Positions 8,622-17,545 of a stretch of DNA of 64,000 nucleotides are shown here, piece by piece (the first letter of the stretch is position 1; every line of letters starts with the position of its first letter). The notes beneath the pieces are model-generated. The model was not told the DNA's origin. It ran no database searches and saw nothing but the letters and a program-made list of their open reading frames with translations. This DNA is from Lentibacter algarum. Its GTDB lineage: Bacteria; Pseudomonadota; Alphaproteobacteria; Rhodobacterales; Rhodobacteraceae. Both the position numbers and the translations under genes were made by a program. The stretch lies in NCBI RefSeq assembly GCF_018860975.1, contig NZ_JAHKQI010000010.1, forward strand, positions 186,001 through 250,000, given 5' to 3'.

Positions 8622-10007
8622 TCACATGATTGTTTTTATGTTCATTTTTGCCTCGCGGCGGGTTGGTAGCGAGCCCTCGGTATAGGCAAGCAGCGCCCCC
8701 GAGAGCAACCAGGTCAGCGAGGTGATGGTTGCGTTTGGCAACAAGTCAAACAAGTTGAAGCCCAGGATCAGTGCCAAAGCGCCAAGGTAAGGCGAGACAT
8801 GTTGCTCGCGGCCGAGCACAAAGCTGCGCGAAAAGAGCACAAACAATGGCCAACTGAACAACACAAACTCGGCCAGATACCCGACCCAGCCATAGACCCC
8901 GATCGTAATGATCCACCGCCCGTCCGTCACCGTCAGGATGCGGCCAGTAACAGGATCAAGGATATGGTTGCGCCCCCAGCTTCCCCATCCGAACACCGGC
9001 TTTAGCAGCGCCCGGTCAAGCAGCACCCTTTCGTTGTCAAAGCGAAACTGAAGCGAGCCTGCGCGGTCCGGATCAATCGCGGTGGCCTGTTCAAGCATGT
9101 ATTGCTCCGGGATATACTCGAGCCCTTTCAGGATAGGGTAAGCCACAGCAAGAATGCCCAGCACCGCCGCCAGCCGAAACTGCCATATGCGCCCTGCAAA
9201 CAAGATAAACGGCACCATCACCGCCGCATAGCCCAGCGAAGCAACTGATTTGCAGATGATCAGGATGAACGTAAAGTAGCCCGTAAAGACTGCGTAGATG
9301 ACTTTAGCTCGCGCTTGAGAATGACGAAACAATGCAGCGGCGGCGGCCAGCATCATCACAGCGAACAGCGCCACCCACAGACCGTGATACAAAAACACGA
9401 TCGGGCGGAATCCACCGAAGCGGATGAGCTGGTCAAAGTAGTGTTGGTAGTAGCCGTATACCCACAAATTGAGCTGCGGGCTGAGCCGCACTTCAAGCAC
9501 CATTAGCACCGAATAAATCGCCCCAAGCACCACAAATGCGAACAGAATATCGCGTTGGTCGGCCTCGGATTTCAAAAAGCTATAGGCCAGAATGAAGGGC
9601 ATGAGAACCATAGCCTGCTGCACCATCAGGGCGACCCCTTCAACCAGCCGCAACCCTGGCAACCCAACTTGGCCAAAGAAGATCGGTTCGTCGTTGGTCA
9701 GCACTGTCGCGAGCGGCGTGAGCACGAAAACCACCATCAAAACCTTTACAACGTTTGATTTTGGCAGCAATATCAACTGCTTGTTATACATGAACAGGCA
9801 TATCAGGAAGGCAACAAGCGCGGGTATGCTTTCTTTGTCGAGTGGCGGCATTGCGGGAAAGTCAAACACAGTCGGCGGCGGTGGCAGGAAGAGGTAACTA
9901 ACCAGCAGTGACCATATCACTGCGCGCCCGACTGGCAGTTTACGAAACATAACCAGTGAGATCAGAGGCCAGCTTGCCAGTGTCAGAAAGGCGAGTGCGT
10001 TTGGCAT
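8622..10007 (-). CDS. O-antigen ligase/polymerase-like (Wzy/WaaL family) membrane protein
   Basis: A 461-residue polytopic protein with about ten to twelve hydrophobic helices across its whole length (for example residues 1-20, 30-45, 60-78, 90-110, 150-172, and several after 215). Between later helices is a larger polar, presumably periplasmic loop at ~310-370 (containing SLQFRFDNERVLLDRALLKPVFGWGSWGRN), with the R...G-x-G pattern usual in Wzy_C/O-antigen-ligase proteins. Its neighbours supply a flippase, transferases and a priming enzyme, so polymerisation of the repeat unit is the best guess. Ligase activity is the alternative. Position in the transcript is upstream of the GT4 gene ending at 7323. 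Confidence 0.75.
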   Translation of the reverse strand: MPNALAFLTLASWPLISLVMFRKLPVGRAVIWSLLVSYLFLPPPPTVFDFPAMPPLDKESIPALVAFLICLFMYNKQLILLPKSNVVKVLMVVFVLTPLATVLTNDEPIFFGQVGLPGLRLVEGVALMVQQAMVLMPFILAYSFLKSEADQRDILFAFVVLGAIYSVLMVLEVRLSPQLNLWVYGYYQHYFDQLIRFGGFRPIVFLYHGLWVALFAVMMLAAAAALFRHSQARAKVIYAVFTGYFTFILIICKSVASLGYAAVMVPFILFAGRIWQFRLAAVLGILAVAYPILKGLEYIPEQYMLEQATAIDPDRAGSLQFRFDNERVLLDRALLKPVFGWGSWGRNHILDPVTGRILTVTDGRWIITIGVYGWVGYLAEFVLFSWPLFVLFSRSFVLGREQHVSPYLGALALILGFNLFDLLPNATITSLTWLLSGALLAYTEGSLPTRREAKMNIKTIM

Positions 10008-10125
10008 TTCGTCGCTTTGTTCCTACTGCGCCCCCGCTCAGCTTTCTGGTGTTTTACACGGGCTGCAGGGGCTTGTCGCTTCTTTCTTAACATTTCACAT
10101 GAATTCCCCGACAAACGTGGGCATA

Positions 10126-10145
10126 ATAACGCACCATAACGCACC
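10126..10145. repeat. Tandem 10-bp repeat in a divergent promoter region
   Basis: ATAACGCACC occurs twice in direct succession, about 50 bases upstream of the GT4 gene at 10193, in the gap shared with the divergent Wzy-like gene. It is positioned like an activator or repressor site, but nothing more can be shown. Confidence 0.45.
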
Positions 10146-10192
10146 GAACGAAGCGCTTATACGCCCAGCAACGGCTCCGAGGACGAAACTCT

Positions 10193-11347
10193 ATGAAAAT
10201 CGCCTATCTGTGCGACATAAGCCCCGAGCACGCGCAGCCCTATTCAGGCGGCAACGCGCGGATTTATGGCGCACTCAAGAAACATGTTGGCGAAGTTGAT
10301 ATTTTGCCGCAGGCTTGGGGGGCCGTGGAAGGTGTGCGCAAGGCGATCTATGCTCTGCCTGACAGTGCTAATTTGCGGCTGCGATGGCGTTTGCATTTGC
10401 TGCTTGGCAAGATCATCTCGCGCAACGTGACGCGGGCCTTGGCTGACAAGCAATATGACGTTGTGTTCGGGGCCTATTCCTTTCAGTCATTCACACATTT
10501 CAAAGCGCCCTATCCTTTGCTTACGGCCTATACTGCAGACGCAACATTCAGCGTCTACAAGCGCTCGGAAGTCGGCCAGAGTTTTGGCTCGTCCTGGGCT
10601 TCGCGTCGTTTGCTTGATCCGCTGACAGAACGCGCCGAGCGGCGGATTTACCAACAGCTTGACCTTGCCCTGTGGCCGTCCGAGTGGCTCAAACGCGAGG
10701 CAGATGCGCTCTATGGGCTAACTGACAGCCAGAGCCTTGTGTTGCCTTGGGGCGCAAATATCGACCCGCCCGAAGCGCCTGTTCCCGTGCCGCTTGCCCC
10801 AAACACGCCTGTTAACTTGCTGCTTGTCGGGCGTGACTGGTTCGCCAAAGGCGGGCCGCAAGCTTTTGAAACGATGATGTTGCTACGTGACAAGGGCGTT
10901 GATGCGCGGCTCACTGTGATCGGCACCACGCCGCCGGAGTTTCACTGCAACGAACAGGTCACTGTGCACCCCTCATTGAACAAAGCCCTGCCCGAAGACG
11001 CGGCGGTTTTTGAAGCGGCGTTCCGGCAGGCTCACTTCATGGTGCAACCCAGTTTCGAAAGCTGGGGTTTTGCCTTTTGCGAGGCGGCCGCGTTTGGTCT
11101 GCCGGTGATATGCCTGAATGTCGGCGGCGTGCCGGTGCAAAACGGCCTGACGGGCCATGCCCTGGAGTCGGGCGCTGGAGCGGCCGAGTTTGCCGCGCTG
11201 ATCCTACAGCATATCAACGCACCGGACGGCTACCGCAACATGCGCGATGCCGCACGACAGGACTACGACGCACGGCTCAACTGGGATCAGTGGGGAAAGT
11301 CTGCTGGCGAACTGTTTGAAGCGCGGCTTAGTAGCCTGTCGCCTTGA
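10193..11347 (+). CDS. GT4 family glycosyltransferase
   Basis: GT-B glycosyltransferase (384 aa). It begins MKIAYLCDISPEHAQPYSGG, and the C-terminal domain has LLLVGRDWFAKGGPQAFETM and the EX7E signature ESWGFAFCEAAAFGLPV, followed by LNVGGVP. The KRSEVG segment around residue 122 may bind the acceptor. The gene stands alone on the plus strand; its last 20 bases overlap the 3' end of the convergent sugar transferase gene, an unusual tail-to-tail coding overlap that leaves no room for a separate terminator. Likely role: one sugar addition in the same polysaccharide pathway. Confidence 0.83.
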   Translation: MKIAYLCDISPEHAQPYSGGNARIYGALKKHVGEVDILPQAWGAVEGVRKAIYALPDSANLRLRWRLHLLLGKIISRNVTRALADKQYDVVFGAYSFQSFTHFKAPYPLLTAYTADATFSVYKRSEVGQSFGSSWASRRLLDPLTERAERRIYQQLDLALWPSEWLKREADALYGLTDSQSLVLPWGANIDPPEAPVPVPLAPNTPVNLLLVGRDWFAKGGPQAFETMMLLRDKGVDARLTVIGTTPPEFHCNEQVTVHPSLNKALPEDAAVFEAAFRQAHFMVQPSFESWGFAFCEAAAFGLPVICLNVGGVPVQNGLTGHALESGAGAAEFAALILQHINAPDGYRNMRDAARQDYDARLNWDQWGKSAGELFEARLSSLSP

Positions 11348-12038
11348 ACACTACGGTTACTGTGCGCAGCATCACGTGCATGTCGGTTCTGAACGACAGC
11401 TCGCGATAGTAAAGCGTGTCATACTCGGCGCGCTGCGAAAAGCTGCTCTCGTTGCGCTCGGAAATCTGCCAAAACCCAGTGATACCTGGACGCATCGCAT
11501 AGTATGCGCGGCCCGGGTAAAGGCTTTGCTGACCTTCCATCATCGGGCGCGGCCCAACAAGCGACATGTGCCCGAGCAGGACATTCAGCAACTGCGGCAG
11601 CTCATCAATTGAAGACTTTCGCAAGAAGCGGCCAAAGAATGTGATCCGCGGATCATTCTTGAGCTTTTGGGTGTCGTCCCACTCGCTACGTGCAGCCGGG
11701 TTCTTGTCGAGGTAGGCCTCAAGTATCTGATCGGCATCTGCAACCATCGTGCGCAGCTTGAACATACGGAAGCTTCGTCCGCCCATACCCAAACGCTTTT
11801 GGGTATAGATCGGTGCGCGCCCATCAAGTGCGATCAGCGCCATCAGCGGAACGAGGATCATGATGGCCGGCACAATCGTGACCAAAACCAGCAGTATGTC
11901 GAGAAGACGTTTGGCATGCGAACGATACGCACTGCCGGCATGACGCGCGGGCGCCATGTCGAGCAACTGCCGTAGCTCTGCCAAGTTCAAACGAGTTGTC
12001 ACGCGTTCATTCATCATCTCACCCATGGCTCGCGCCAC
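11328..12038 (-). CDS. Undecaprenyl-phosphate sugar phosphotransferase (ExoY-like priming enzyme)
   Basis: Initiates the polysaccharide repeat unit by transferring a sugar-1-phosphate to undecaprenyl phosphate in the inner membrane. One N-terminal hydrophobic helix (KRLLDILLVLVTIVPAIMIL, ~43-64) precedes the bacterial sugar-transferase core: PIYTQKRLGMGGRSFRMFKL, RTM, SIDELPQLLNVL and SLVGPRPMM. At 236 aa or a little less it is the short ExoY form, without the extra membrane domain of WcaJ/WbaP. GTG 12038 follows AGAGGTG; an internal ATG at 12026 is also possible. It shares 20 bases of coding sequence with the convergent GT4 gene. Confidence 0.87.
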   Translation of the reverse strand: MARAMGEMMNERVTTRLNLAELRQLLDMAPARHAGSAYRSHAKRLLDILLVLVTIVPAIMILVPLMALIALDGRAPIYTQKRLGMGGRSFRMFKLRTMVADADQILEAYLDKNPAARSEWDDTQKLKNDPRITFFGRFLRKSSIDELPQLLNVLLGHMSLVGPRPMMEGQQSLYPGRAYYAMRPGITGFWQISERNESSFSQRAEYDTLYYRELSFRTDMHVMLRTVTVVFKATGY

Positions 12039-13059
12039 TCATACACCTCTGCCATGAAAGTTCTGTGTCTGGGTTGTGGCCGCGGGCCGATAAGGCCGTC
12101 TGGCGCGCAACACAAGGCGCAGAATTGATTTCCCGTTGAGGTGGTCTGGCAGCTTGACCCCCAAGGAATTCAGATATCGTGTAGCGCTCCCCAAGCGTGT
12201 TCCGTCTCTTCAAAGCACACAAGCAGTGCCCGAACCGTTGGGAACAAGCCTTGTTAGGCCTATGGCAGTTTTTAAGTCAATTGCTCAAAAACTCTTACGA
12301 CTTTTCTGCGCGTTCAAACCTCGTCTGATAGCGTCGAAATTTACCGATCACGATTTTGCCGATACAACCTCAGCGAGAACTAGAAACACTAGACGGTGCT
12401 GAAACATCCAACCAAGGCGGCCAAACATCTAGCACTGCTCACAGCTGCAAATTAGCGCCCATTTGGAAACAGTTTAAGGGGAATTGCCGCCAAGTCGCGT
12501 CATTCACAACAATCGCGCCCGGAAATGTCGCTCAAATCAGTATTTGGCTGCTTATCGGGCTTGGTTGATGAAGTTCGAAACGCGCGTTTACGTCCCTCTT
12601 CACGCAAAAGGCAGCCATGAGCAAAAACCTGACGCCCCAACGCCGAGGTGAATCAATTCACAATTCTAAGCTGAACTGGATTGTTTCTCATTCGGAAATG
12701 AAGTTTTTGCGGGCCATCCGGAAATTTGCAACGCATTCAAACTATTCTTAACGAAAATTCGAATCAACACGCGCGCAGTTTAAGGCGCGACTTGGCGGCG
12801 CGCTTTGTTACAAGCACCGCACAACTGGCCTTATCAACCGACAAACAATGACTCCAGTTTGCAAATAGCTGGCTGATCAGATAGCGCCAATGCGCCGATG
12901 CCCCCTTGTTTTACCTGCTGTGGTGCTATGCCAGCCTTTGTGAGATGTCTGGCGGACAAATGCAGACAGAGGAAATTCTTTGACGCGCCAAAGCTGCTGC
13001 GGCATCCTTTTTTGCAACAGGACAGCGCCTGATCACGGGCAGCTCAAATCAAGACGAGA
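12039..13059. other. Gene-poor gap of about 1 kb between the polysaccharide and sulfite-oxidation loci
   Basis: No convincing gene on either strand. It is more AT-rich than its surroundings between ~12240 and 12780. One small frame, ATG 12617 to TAA 12751 (44 codons, starting MSKNLTPQRRGESIHNS), has an AAGGCAG sequence before it and could encode a small basic protein, but nothing else supports it. The gap should hold promoters for the sugar transferase (left) and the soe operon (right). Confidence 0.6.
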
Positions 13060-15957
13060 ATGCGCATCATGGCGACAGATAATGACGAGGCGACAAGCGG
13101 GACTTCTAGCAAGAGGTCTGGCAAGACGTCTGGCAAAATCTCTGCACGCCCTTCTCCGAAAGTCTCTGACGAGATACGCCAGACCACTTGTTACATGTGC
13201 GCCTGCCGCTGCGGCATTAATGTTCATATGCAAGACGGCAAAGTTAAATACATTGAAGGCAACAAAAACCATCCTGTGAACAAGGGCGTTTTATGCGCTA
13301 AGGGCTCGGCTGGCATCATGCAGCACTATGCGCCCTCGCGTCTGAATGCGCCGATGAAACGGGTCGGGCCGCGCGGCTCGGGCGAGTTTGAAGAGATCAG
13401 CTGGGATGAGGCTTATAGCATTGCCGAGAGCTGGCTGGCGCCACTTCGCGAGAGTGCGCCCGAGAAGCTGGCGTTTTTCACGGGACGCGACCAAAGCCAG
13501 AGCTTCACTTCACTTTGGGCGCAGGCGTTTGGCACACCCAACTATGCCGCGCACGGCGGGTTTTGTTCGGTCAACATGGCCGCGGCGGGTATCTACACGA
13601 TGGGCGGCGCGTTCTGGGAGTTCGGGCAGCCCGACTGGGACCGCACCAAGCTGTTTATGATCTTTGGCGTTGCCGAAGACCACGACAGCAACCCGATCAA
13701 GATCGGCCTTGGTAAACTCAAGGAACGTGGTGCGCGGGTGATCGGGGTGAACCCCATTCGCACTGGCTATAACGCGATTGCAGATGACTGGGTTGGTATC
13801 ACTCCGGGCACTGACGGTTTGTTTATCATGGCGCTGATCCATGAGTTGCTCAAGGCGGGGCAGATCGACCTCAACTACCTGAGCCGCTACACCAACGCTG
13901 GTTTTTTGGTGAATTGTGCTGAGAGCGGGCCGGATGCGGGGCTGTTTTTGCGCAGTGAGAGCGGCAAAGCGCAGGTGCTTGACCGCGCCACTGGCAAGCC
14001 GGCCGACTATGACGGCGCGGGTGTAAAGCCCAAGCTGTCTGGCCATTATCGCAAGGCTGGCAGCACGTATCGGCCTGCGTTTGAGCTGCTCGCCGAGGCT
14101 TACATGGATGCGCAATATGCGCCCGAGGCCGTCGAAGAGCGCTGCGGCGTTGAGGCCAAGCGCATCAGGGCGATCGCCGCTGATCTGGCGCGCGTGGCCT
14201 TTGAAGAAGAGATCGTGATTGATCAACCCTGGACTGACTGGAAAGGCGAGAAGCACGCGCAGATGATCGGGCGGCCTGTCTCGTTTCATGCGATGCGTGG
14301 TATCTCGGCGCATTCCAACGGCTTTCAGACCTGCCGCGCGCTGCACATCCTGCAAATCCTGCTTGGCAGCGTTGAAGTGCCCGGCGGTTTTCGCTTCAAG
14401 CCGCCCTACCCCAAGCCGCCGGAAGCGCATCCGAAGCCGCACGGCGCCGACGTGCCCGGACAGCCGCTTCCCGGGCCGCACCTTGGTTATCCGATGGGGC
14501 CGGAAGACCTGCTGATCAACAAAGACGGCAGCGCACAGCGTATCGACAAGGCCTTCACGTGGGAAAACCCTATGAGCGTGCATGGGCTGATGCATATGGT
14601 CATTTCCAACGCGCATGCTGGTGTGCCTTACAAGATCGACACGCTGTTTATGTATATGGCCAATATGGCTTGGAACTCGTCGATGAACACCTCTTCGGTG
14701 ATCGACATGCTGACAGATAAAGACGAAAGCGGCGAGTATGTGATCCCGCATTTCATCTACTCGGATGCTTATAGCTCCGAGACGGTTGCATATGCTGATC
14801 TGATCCTGCCTGACACCACGTATCTGGAGCGGCACGACTGTATCTCATTGCTCGACCGCCCGATTTGCGAGGCGGATGCCGCCGCCGATGCGATCCGCTG
14901 GCCTGTGGTTGAGCCAGACCGCAATGTGAAGGGCTTTCAGTCGGCATTATGCGACCTTGGTGCGCGGCTTGGCCTGCCCGGGTTTGTGAATGAAGACGGC
15001 AGCCAAAAGTATGCAGACTATGCCGACTATATCGTCAACCACGAGCGCCGCCCTGGTGTTGGGCCTTTGGCGGGCTTTCGTGGTGATGGAACGGAAGAAG
15101 GCCGTGGCAAACCGAACTCCGAGCAGCTTGATAAATACATCGCCAATGGCGGGTTCTGGAGCGCGCATCTGCCCGACGATGCGCAGTTTTACAAGCCGTG
15201 GAACCAAGGGTATCAGGATTGGGCTGTAAAAATCGGCCTGTTTGATGCCCCCGCGCCTTACGTGTTCAACCTTTACCTTGAGCCGATGCGCAAAATGCAG
15301 CTCGCAGCTGAGGGCTACGGCGACAGACAGCCGCCCGAGCACCTGCGCGCGCAACTTGTGCAGGCCATGACACCGCTACCGCACTGGTATGCGCCTTACG
15401 AGCAAAGCCTTGTGAGCGAAGAAGAATACCCGCTGCACGCACTCACGCAACGGCCCATGCATATGTATCATTCATGGGGTAGCCAGAACGCTTGGCTGCG
15501 TCAGATTACCGGTGTGAACAAGATGTTCGTGCCTGGCAATGTCTGGGAGCAACACGGCTTTGAAGACGGCGACTGGGCCTATCTCACCTCGCCGCACGGG
15601 CGCATCAAGGTTCCTGTCGCGCGCATGGACGGCGTGAACGGCAAGACGCTTTGGACATGGAATGCCATCGGCAAAAAACGCGGTGCTTGGGCATTGTCTG
15701 AGGATGCTCAGGAAACCCAGCAGGGCTTTTTGCTCAACCACCTGATCAACGAGCTTTTGCCGCCAAAGGGCGACGGGCTCCGTTGGGCGAACTCTGATCC
15801 TGTTACAGGCCAAGCCGCGTGGTTTGACTTGCGGGTGAAGATCGAGAAGGCTGATACCAAAGGGCATAAGGGAAATCAGAGCGAACCACAGCTGCCATCG
15901 TCAAAAAGCCCTGTCGGCAAAGGGCCGAAGAATGTCAGCTACGGGGAGGACTTCTGA
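13060..15957 (+). CDS. soeA: Molybdopterin oxidoreductase, sulfite dehydrogenase SoeA-like subunit
   Basis: Catalytic subunit (965 aa) of a DMSO-reductase-superfamily enzyme. Residues 44-79 form a [4Fe-4S] motif (C44-x2-C47-x3-C51-x27-C79), and Cys169 in GGFCSVN is in place to ligate molybdenum. There is no Tat leader: the first 40 residues are polar and rich in Ser/Lys, so the enzyme should be cytoplasmic. The absence of a leader, an FeS subunit and a DmsC/NrfD-like anchor match the SoeABC sulfite dehydrogenase known from purple sulfur bacteria and roseobacters, oxidising sulfite from sulfonate or thiosulfate breakdown with electrons passed to quinone. Start could be ATG 13060 or 13069. Related reductases (polysulfide, tetrathionate) remain alternatives. 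Confidence 0.68.
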   Translation: MRIMATDNDEATSGTSSKRSGKTSGKISARPSPKVSDEIRQTTCYMCACRCGINVHMQDGKVKYIEGNKNHPVNKGVLCAKGSAGIMQHYAPSRLNAPMKRVGPRGSGEFEEISWDEAYSIAESWLAPLRESAPEKLAFFTGRDQSQSFTSLWAQAFGTPNYAAHGGFCSVNMAAAGIYTMGGAFWEFGQPDWDRTKLFMIFGVAEDHDSNPIKIGLGKLKERGARVIGVNPIRTGYNAIADDWVGITPGTDGLFIMALIHELLKAGQIDLNYLSRYTNAGFLVNCAESGPDAGLFLRSESGKAQVLDRATGKPADYDGAGVKPKLSGHYRKAGSTYRPAFELLAEAYMDAQYAPEAVEERCGVEAKRIRAIAADLARVAFEEEIVIDQPWTDWKGEKHAQMIGRPVSFHAMRGISAHSNGFQTCRALHILQILLGSVEVPGGFRFKPPYPKPPEAHPKPHGADVPGQPLPGPHLGYPMGPEDLLINKDGSAQRIDKAFTWENPMSVHGLMHMVISNAHAGVPYKIDTLFMYMANMAWNSSMNTSSVIDMLTDKDESGEYVIPHFIYSDAYSSETVAYADLILPDTTYLERHDCISLLDRPICEADAAADAIRWPVVEPDRNVKGFQSALCDLGARLGLPGFVNEDGSQKYADYADYIVNHERRPGVGPLAGFRGDGTEEGRGKPNSEQLDKYIANGGFWSAHLPDDAQFYKPWNQGYQDWAVKIGLFDAPAPYVFNLYLEPMRKMQLAAEGYGDRQPPEHLRAQLVQAMTPLPHWYAPYEQSLVSEEEYPLHALTQRPMHMYHSWGSQNAWLRQITGVNKMFVPGNVWEQHGFEDGDWAYLTSPHGRIKVPVARMDGVNGKTLWTWNAIGKKRGAWALSEDAQETQQGFLLNHLINELLPPKGDGLRWANSDPVTGQAAWFDLRVKIEKADTKGHKGNQSEPQLPSSKSPVGKGPKNVSYGEDF

Positions 15958-16814
15958 TGGAACGGCGCGCAAACACATGGGTTGAAGGCCACGGAGGTGT
16001 GACGCTTTCGATGTCGGATGTCGGGCCGCTCAACGCCCCTGAAATCATCCTGATACATGGCTGGTCGCAATGTTCCGAAAGCTTCAAGCGCCAAGAGCGC
16101 TCGTTTTTGACCGAGAAATACCGGCTGATTATGCCGAACCTGCGCGGGCATGGTTTCTCTCAGGCGCCTGATGAGGCGGAAGCCTATAGCACCTCGGCGA
16201 CATGGGCCGCTGACATTGCTGCCGTGATCGAGCAGCTCGAATTGCACAAACCGCTCCTGATCGGTTGGTCGATGGGCGGTTGGATCGTCAATGACTATAT
16301 CCGCGCATATGGCGATGATGCTTTGGCCGGCAGCGGGCTTGTTGGCTCTTCGCTGACAACAGGGCGCTACCTGTCAGAGGCGGCGCGCAAATCAAGGCTC
16401 GATGATCCGGACGTCGCGGCATTGGGCATGTATGAAGAAGACAAGAATGTGCAGCACGCAGCCGTCGAGGCCTTTTTGCGGGCCTGCTTTGCAACTCAAC
16501 CCGAGCCGGAAGATTTCAACCACATGGTCTGGTTCAATATGATGTGCAAACCGCATGTGCGCCGCGCCTGCCGAATGCGAAACGAGGACTACCGCGAGAC
16601 CGCCGCTAGAATGCGCCGCCCCTGCCTCGTGAACTGGGGCGCGCAGGAGCGCTTGGTAACGCGGCCGATGGTTGAGGAAGCTGTCGCCACCATACCGCGC
16701 GCAACGTTTTATGAGTATGATGACGCAGGCCATGCACCATTTTGGGAGAAGCCGGAGCGGTTTAATGCCGACCTTGATGCCTTCGCCACGCAAGCTTTCG
16801 AGGAGGCCGCATGA
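15957..16814 (+). CDS. Alpha/beta hydrolase inside the soe operon
   Basis: A 285-residue alpha/beta-hydrolase fold protein. ILIHGWSQCSESF gives the oxyanion HGW motif, GWSMGG (Ser105) the nucleophile elbow, and DDAGHAPFWEKPERF the catalytic His (259). No signal peptide is seen. It is translationally coupled on both sides: its ATG overlaps the soeA stop as TGATG, after a GGGGAGGA ribosome site, and its stop overlaps the soeB start as ATGA. Being locked between subunit genes implies a role linked to the complex (substrate supply, cofactor or assembly chemistry), but the substrate is unknown. Confidence 0.85.
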   Translation: MERRANTWVEGHGGVTLSMSDVGPLNAPEIILIHGWSQCSESFKRQERSFLTEKYRLIMPNLRGHGFSQAPDEAEAYSTSATWAADIAAVIEQLELHKPLLIGWSMGGWIVNDYIRAYGDDALAGSGLVGSSLTTGRYLSEAARKSRLDDPDVAALGMYEEDKNVQHAAVEAFLRACFATQPEPEDFNHMVWFNMMCKPHVRRACRMRNEDYRETAARMRRPCLVNWGAQERLVTRPMVEEAVATIPRATFYEYDDAGHAPFWEKPERFNADLDAFATQAFEEAA

Positions 16815-17545
16815 CAGATCTGCCGAAAAGCACCGAGAAAAAACTCGGCCTTGTGATCGACTTGGACACATGCGTTGGCTGCCATGCTTGCGTTGTGTCT
16901 TGCAAAGAATGGAACACCTCGAACTATGGCACGGCCCTGTCAGATGTTGACGCATACGGCGCCGAGCCACAGGGCACTTTCCTCAACCGTGTGCACAGTT
17001 TTGAAGCGCAGCCCGAGAGCGGCGGATGCTCGCAAACAGTGCATTTCCCCAAGTCATGCCTGCACTGCGAAGACGCACCATGCGTTACCGTATGTCCGAC
17101 GGGCGCGAGTTATAAGCGCGAGGAAGACGGTATCGTGTTGGTCAATGAAGATGACTGCATGGGCTGCGGTCTTTGCGCGTGGTCCTGCCCTTACGGGGCG
17201 CGCGAGCTCGATCAGATTTTCGGTGTGATGAAGAAATGCACGCTCTGCGTTGATCGCATCTACAATGAGAACATCCCCGAAGAAGACCGCGTGCCATCCT
17301 GCGTGCGCACCTGCCCTGCCGGTGCGCGCCACTTTGGCGATTTGGGCGACCCTGACAGCGATGTGAGCCGCCTTGTGGCCGAGCGCGAGGGCATGGACCT
17401 GATGCCGGAAATGGGCACCAAACCTGTGAATAAATACCTGCCGCCACGACTTAAAGATGTGCCGTCAGACGCCGCGCTTGAGCCTAAGTATAAAGACGCT
17501 GCAGGCTTGTTTGGCTGGCTCGACAAAGCCTTGGAGAAGTTCTGA
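16811..17545 (+). CDS. soeB: Four-cluster ferredoxin-like subunit, SoeB-like
   Basis: Electron-transfer subunit (244 aa) with four cysteine clusters for four [4Fe-4S] centres: CVGCHACVVSCKEWN near residue 21, CLHCEDAPCVTVCPTG near 85, CMGCGLCAWSCPYGAR near 118, and CTLCVDR with CVRTCPAGARHFGD from ~142. This is the DmsB/NrfC/PsrB family pattern. No leader peptide, so it would sit on the cytoplasmic side with SoeA and pass electrons to the membrane subunit. It overlaps both neighbours by a few bases (ATGA at its start, TGATG at its end), as expected for stoichiometric synthesis. Confidence 0.8.
   Translation: MTDLPKSTEKKLGLVIDLDTCVGCHACVVSCKEWNTSNYGTALSDVDAYGAEPQGTFLNRVHSFEAQPESGGCSQTVHFPKSCLHCEDAPCVTVCPTGASYKREEDGIVLVNEDDCMGCGLCAWSCPYGARELDQIFGVMKKCTLCVDRIYNENIPEEDRVPSCVRTCPAGARHFGDLGDPDSDVSRLVAEREGMDLMPEMGTKPVNKYLPPRLKDVPSDAALEPKYKDAAGLFGWLDKALEKF

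Noticed and set aside
13510-14835. 441-codon open frame on the minus strand inside soeA
   Set aside because: Shadow of a GC-rich gene; no ribosome site or family motifs.
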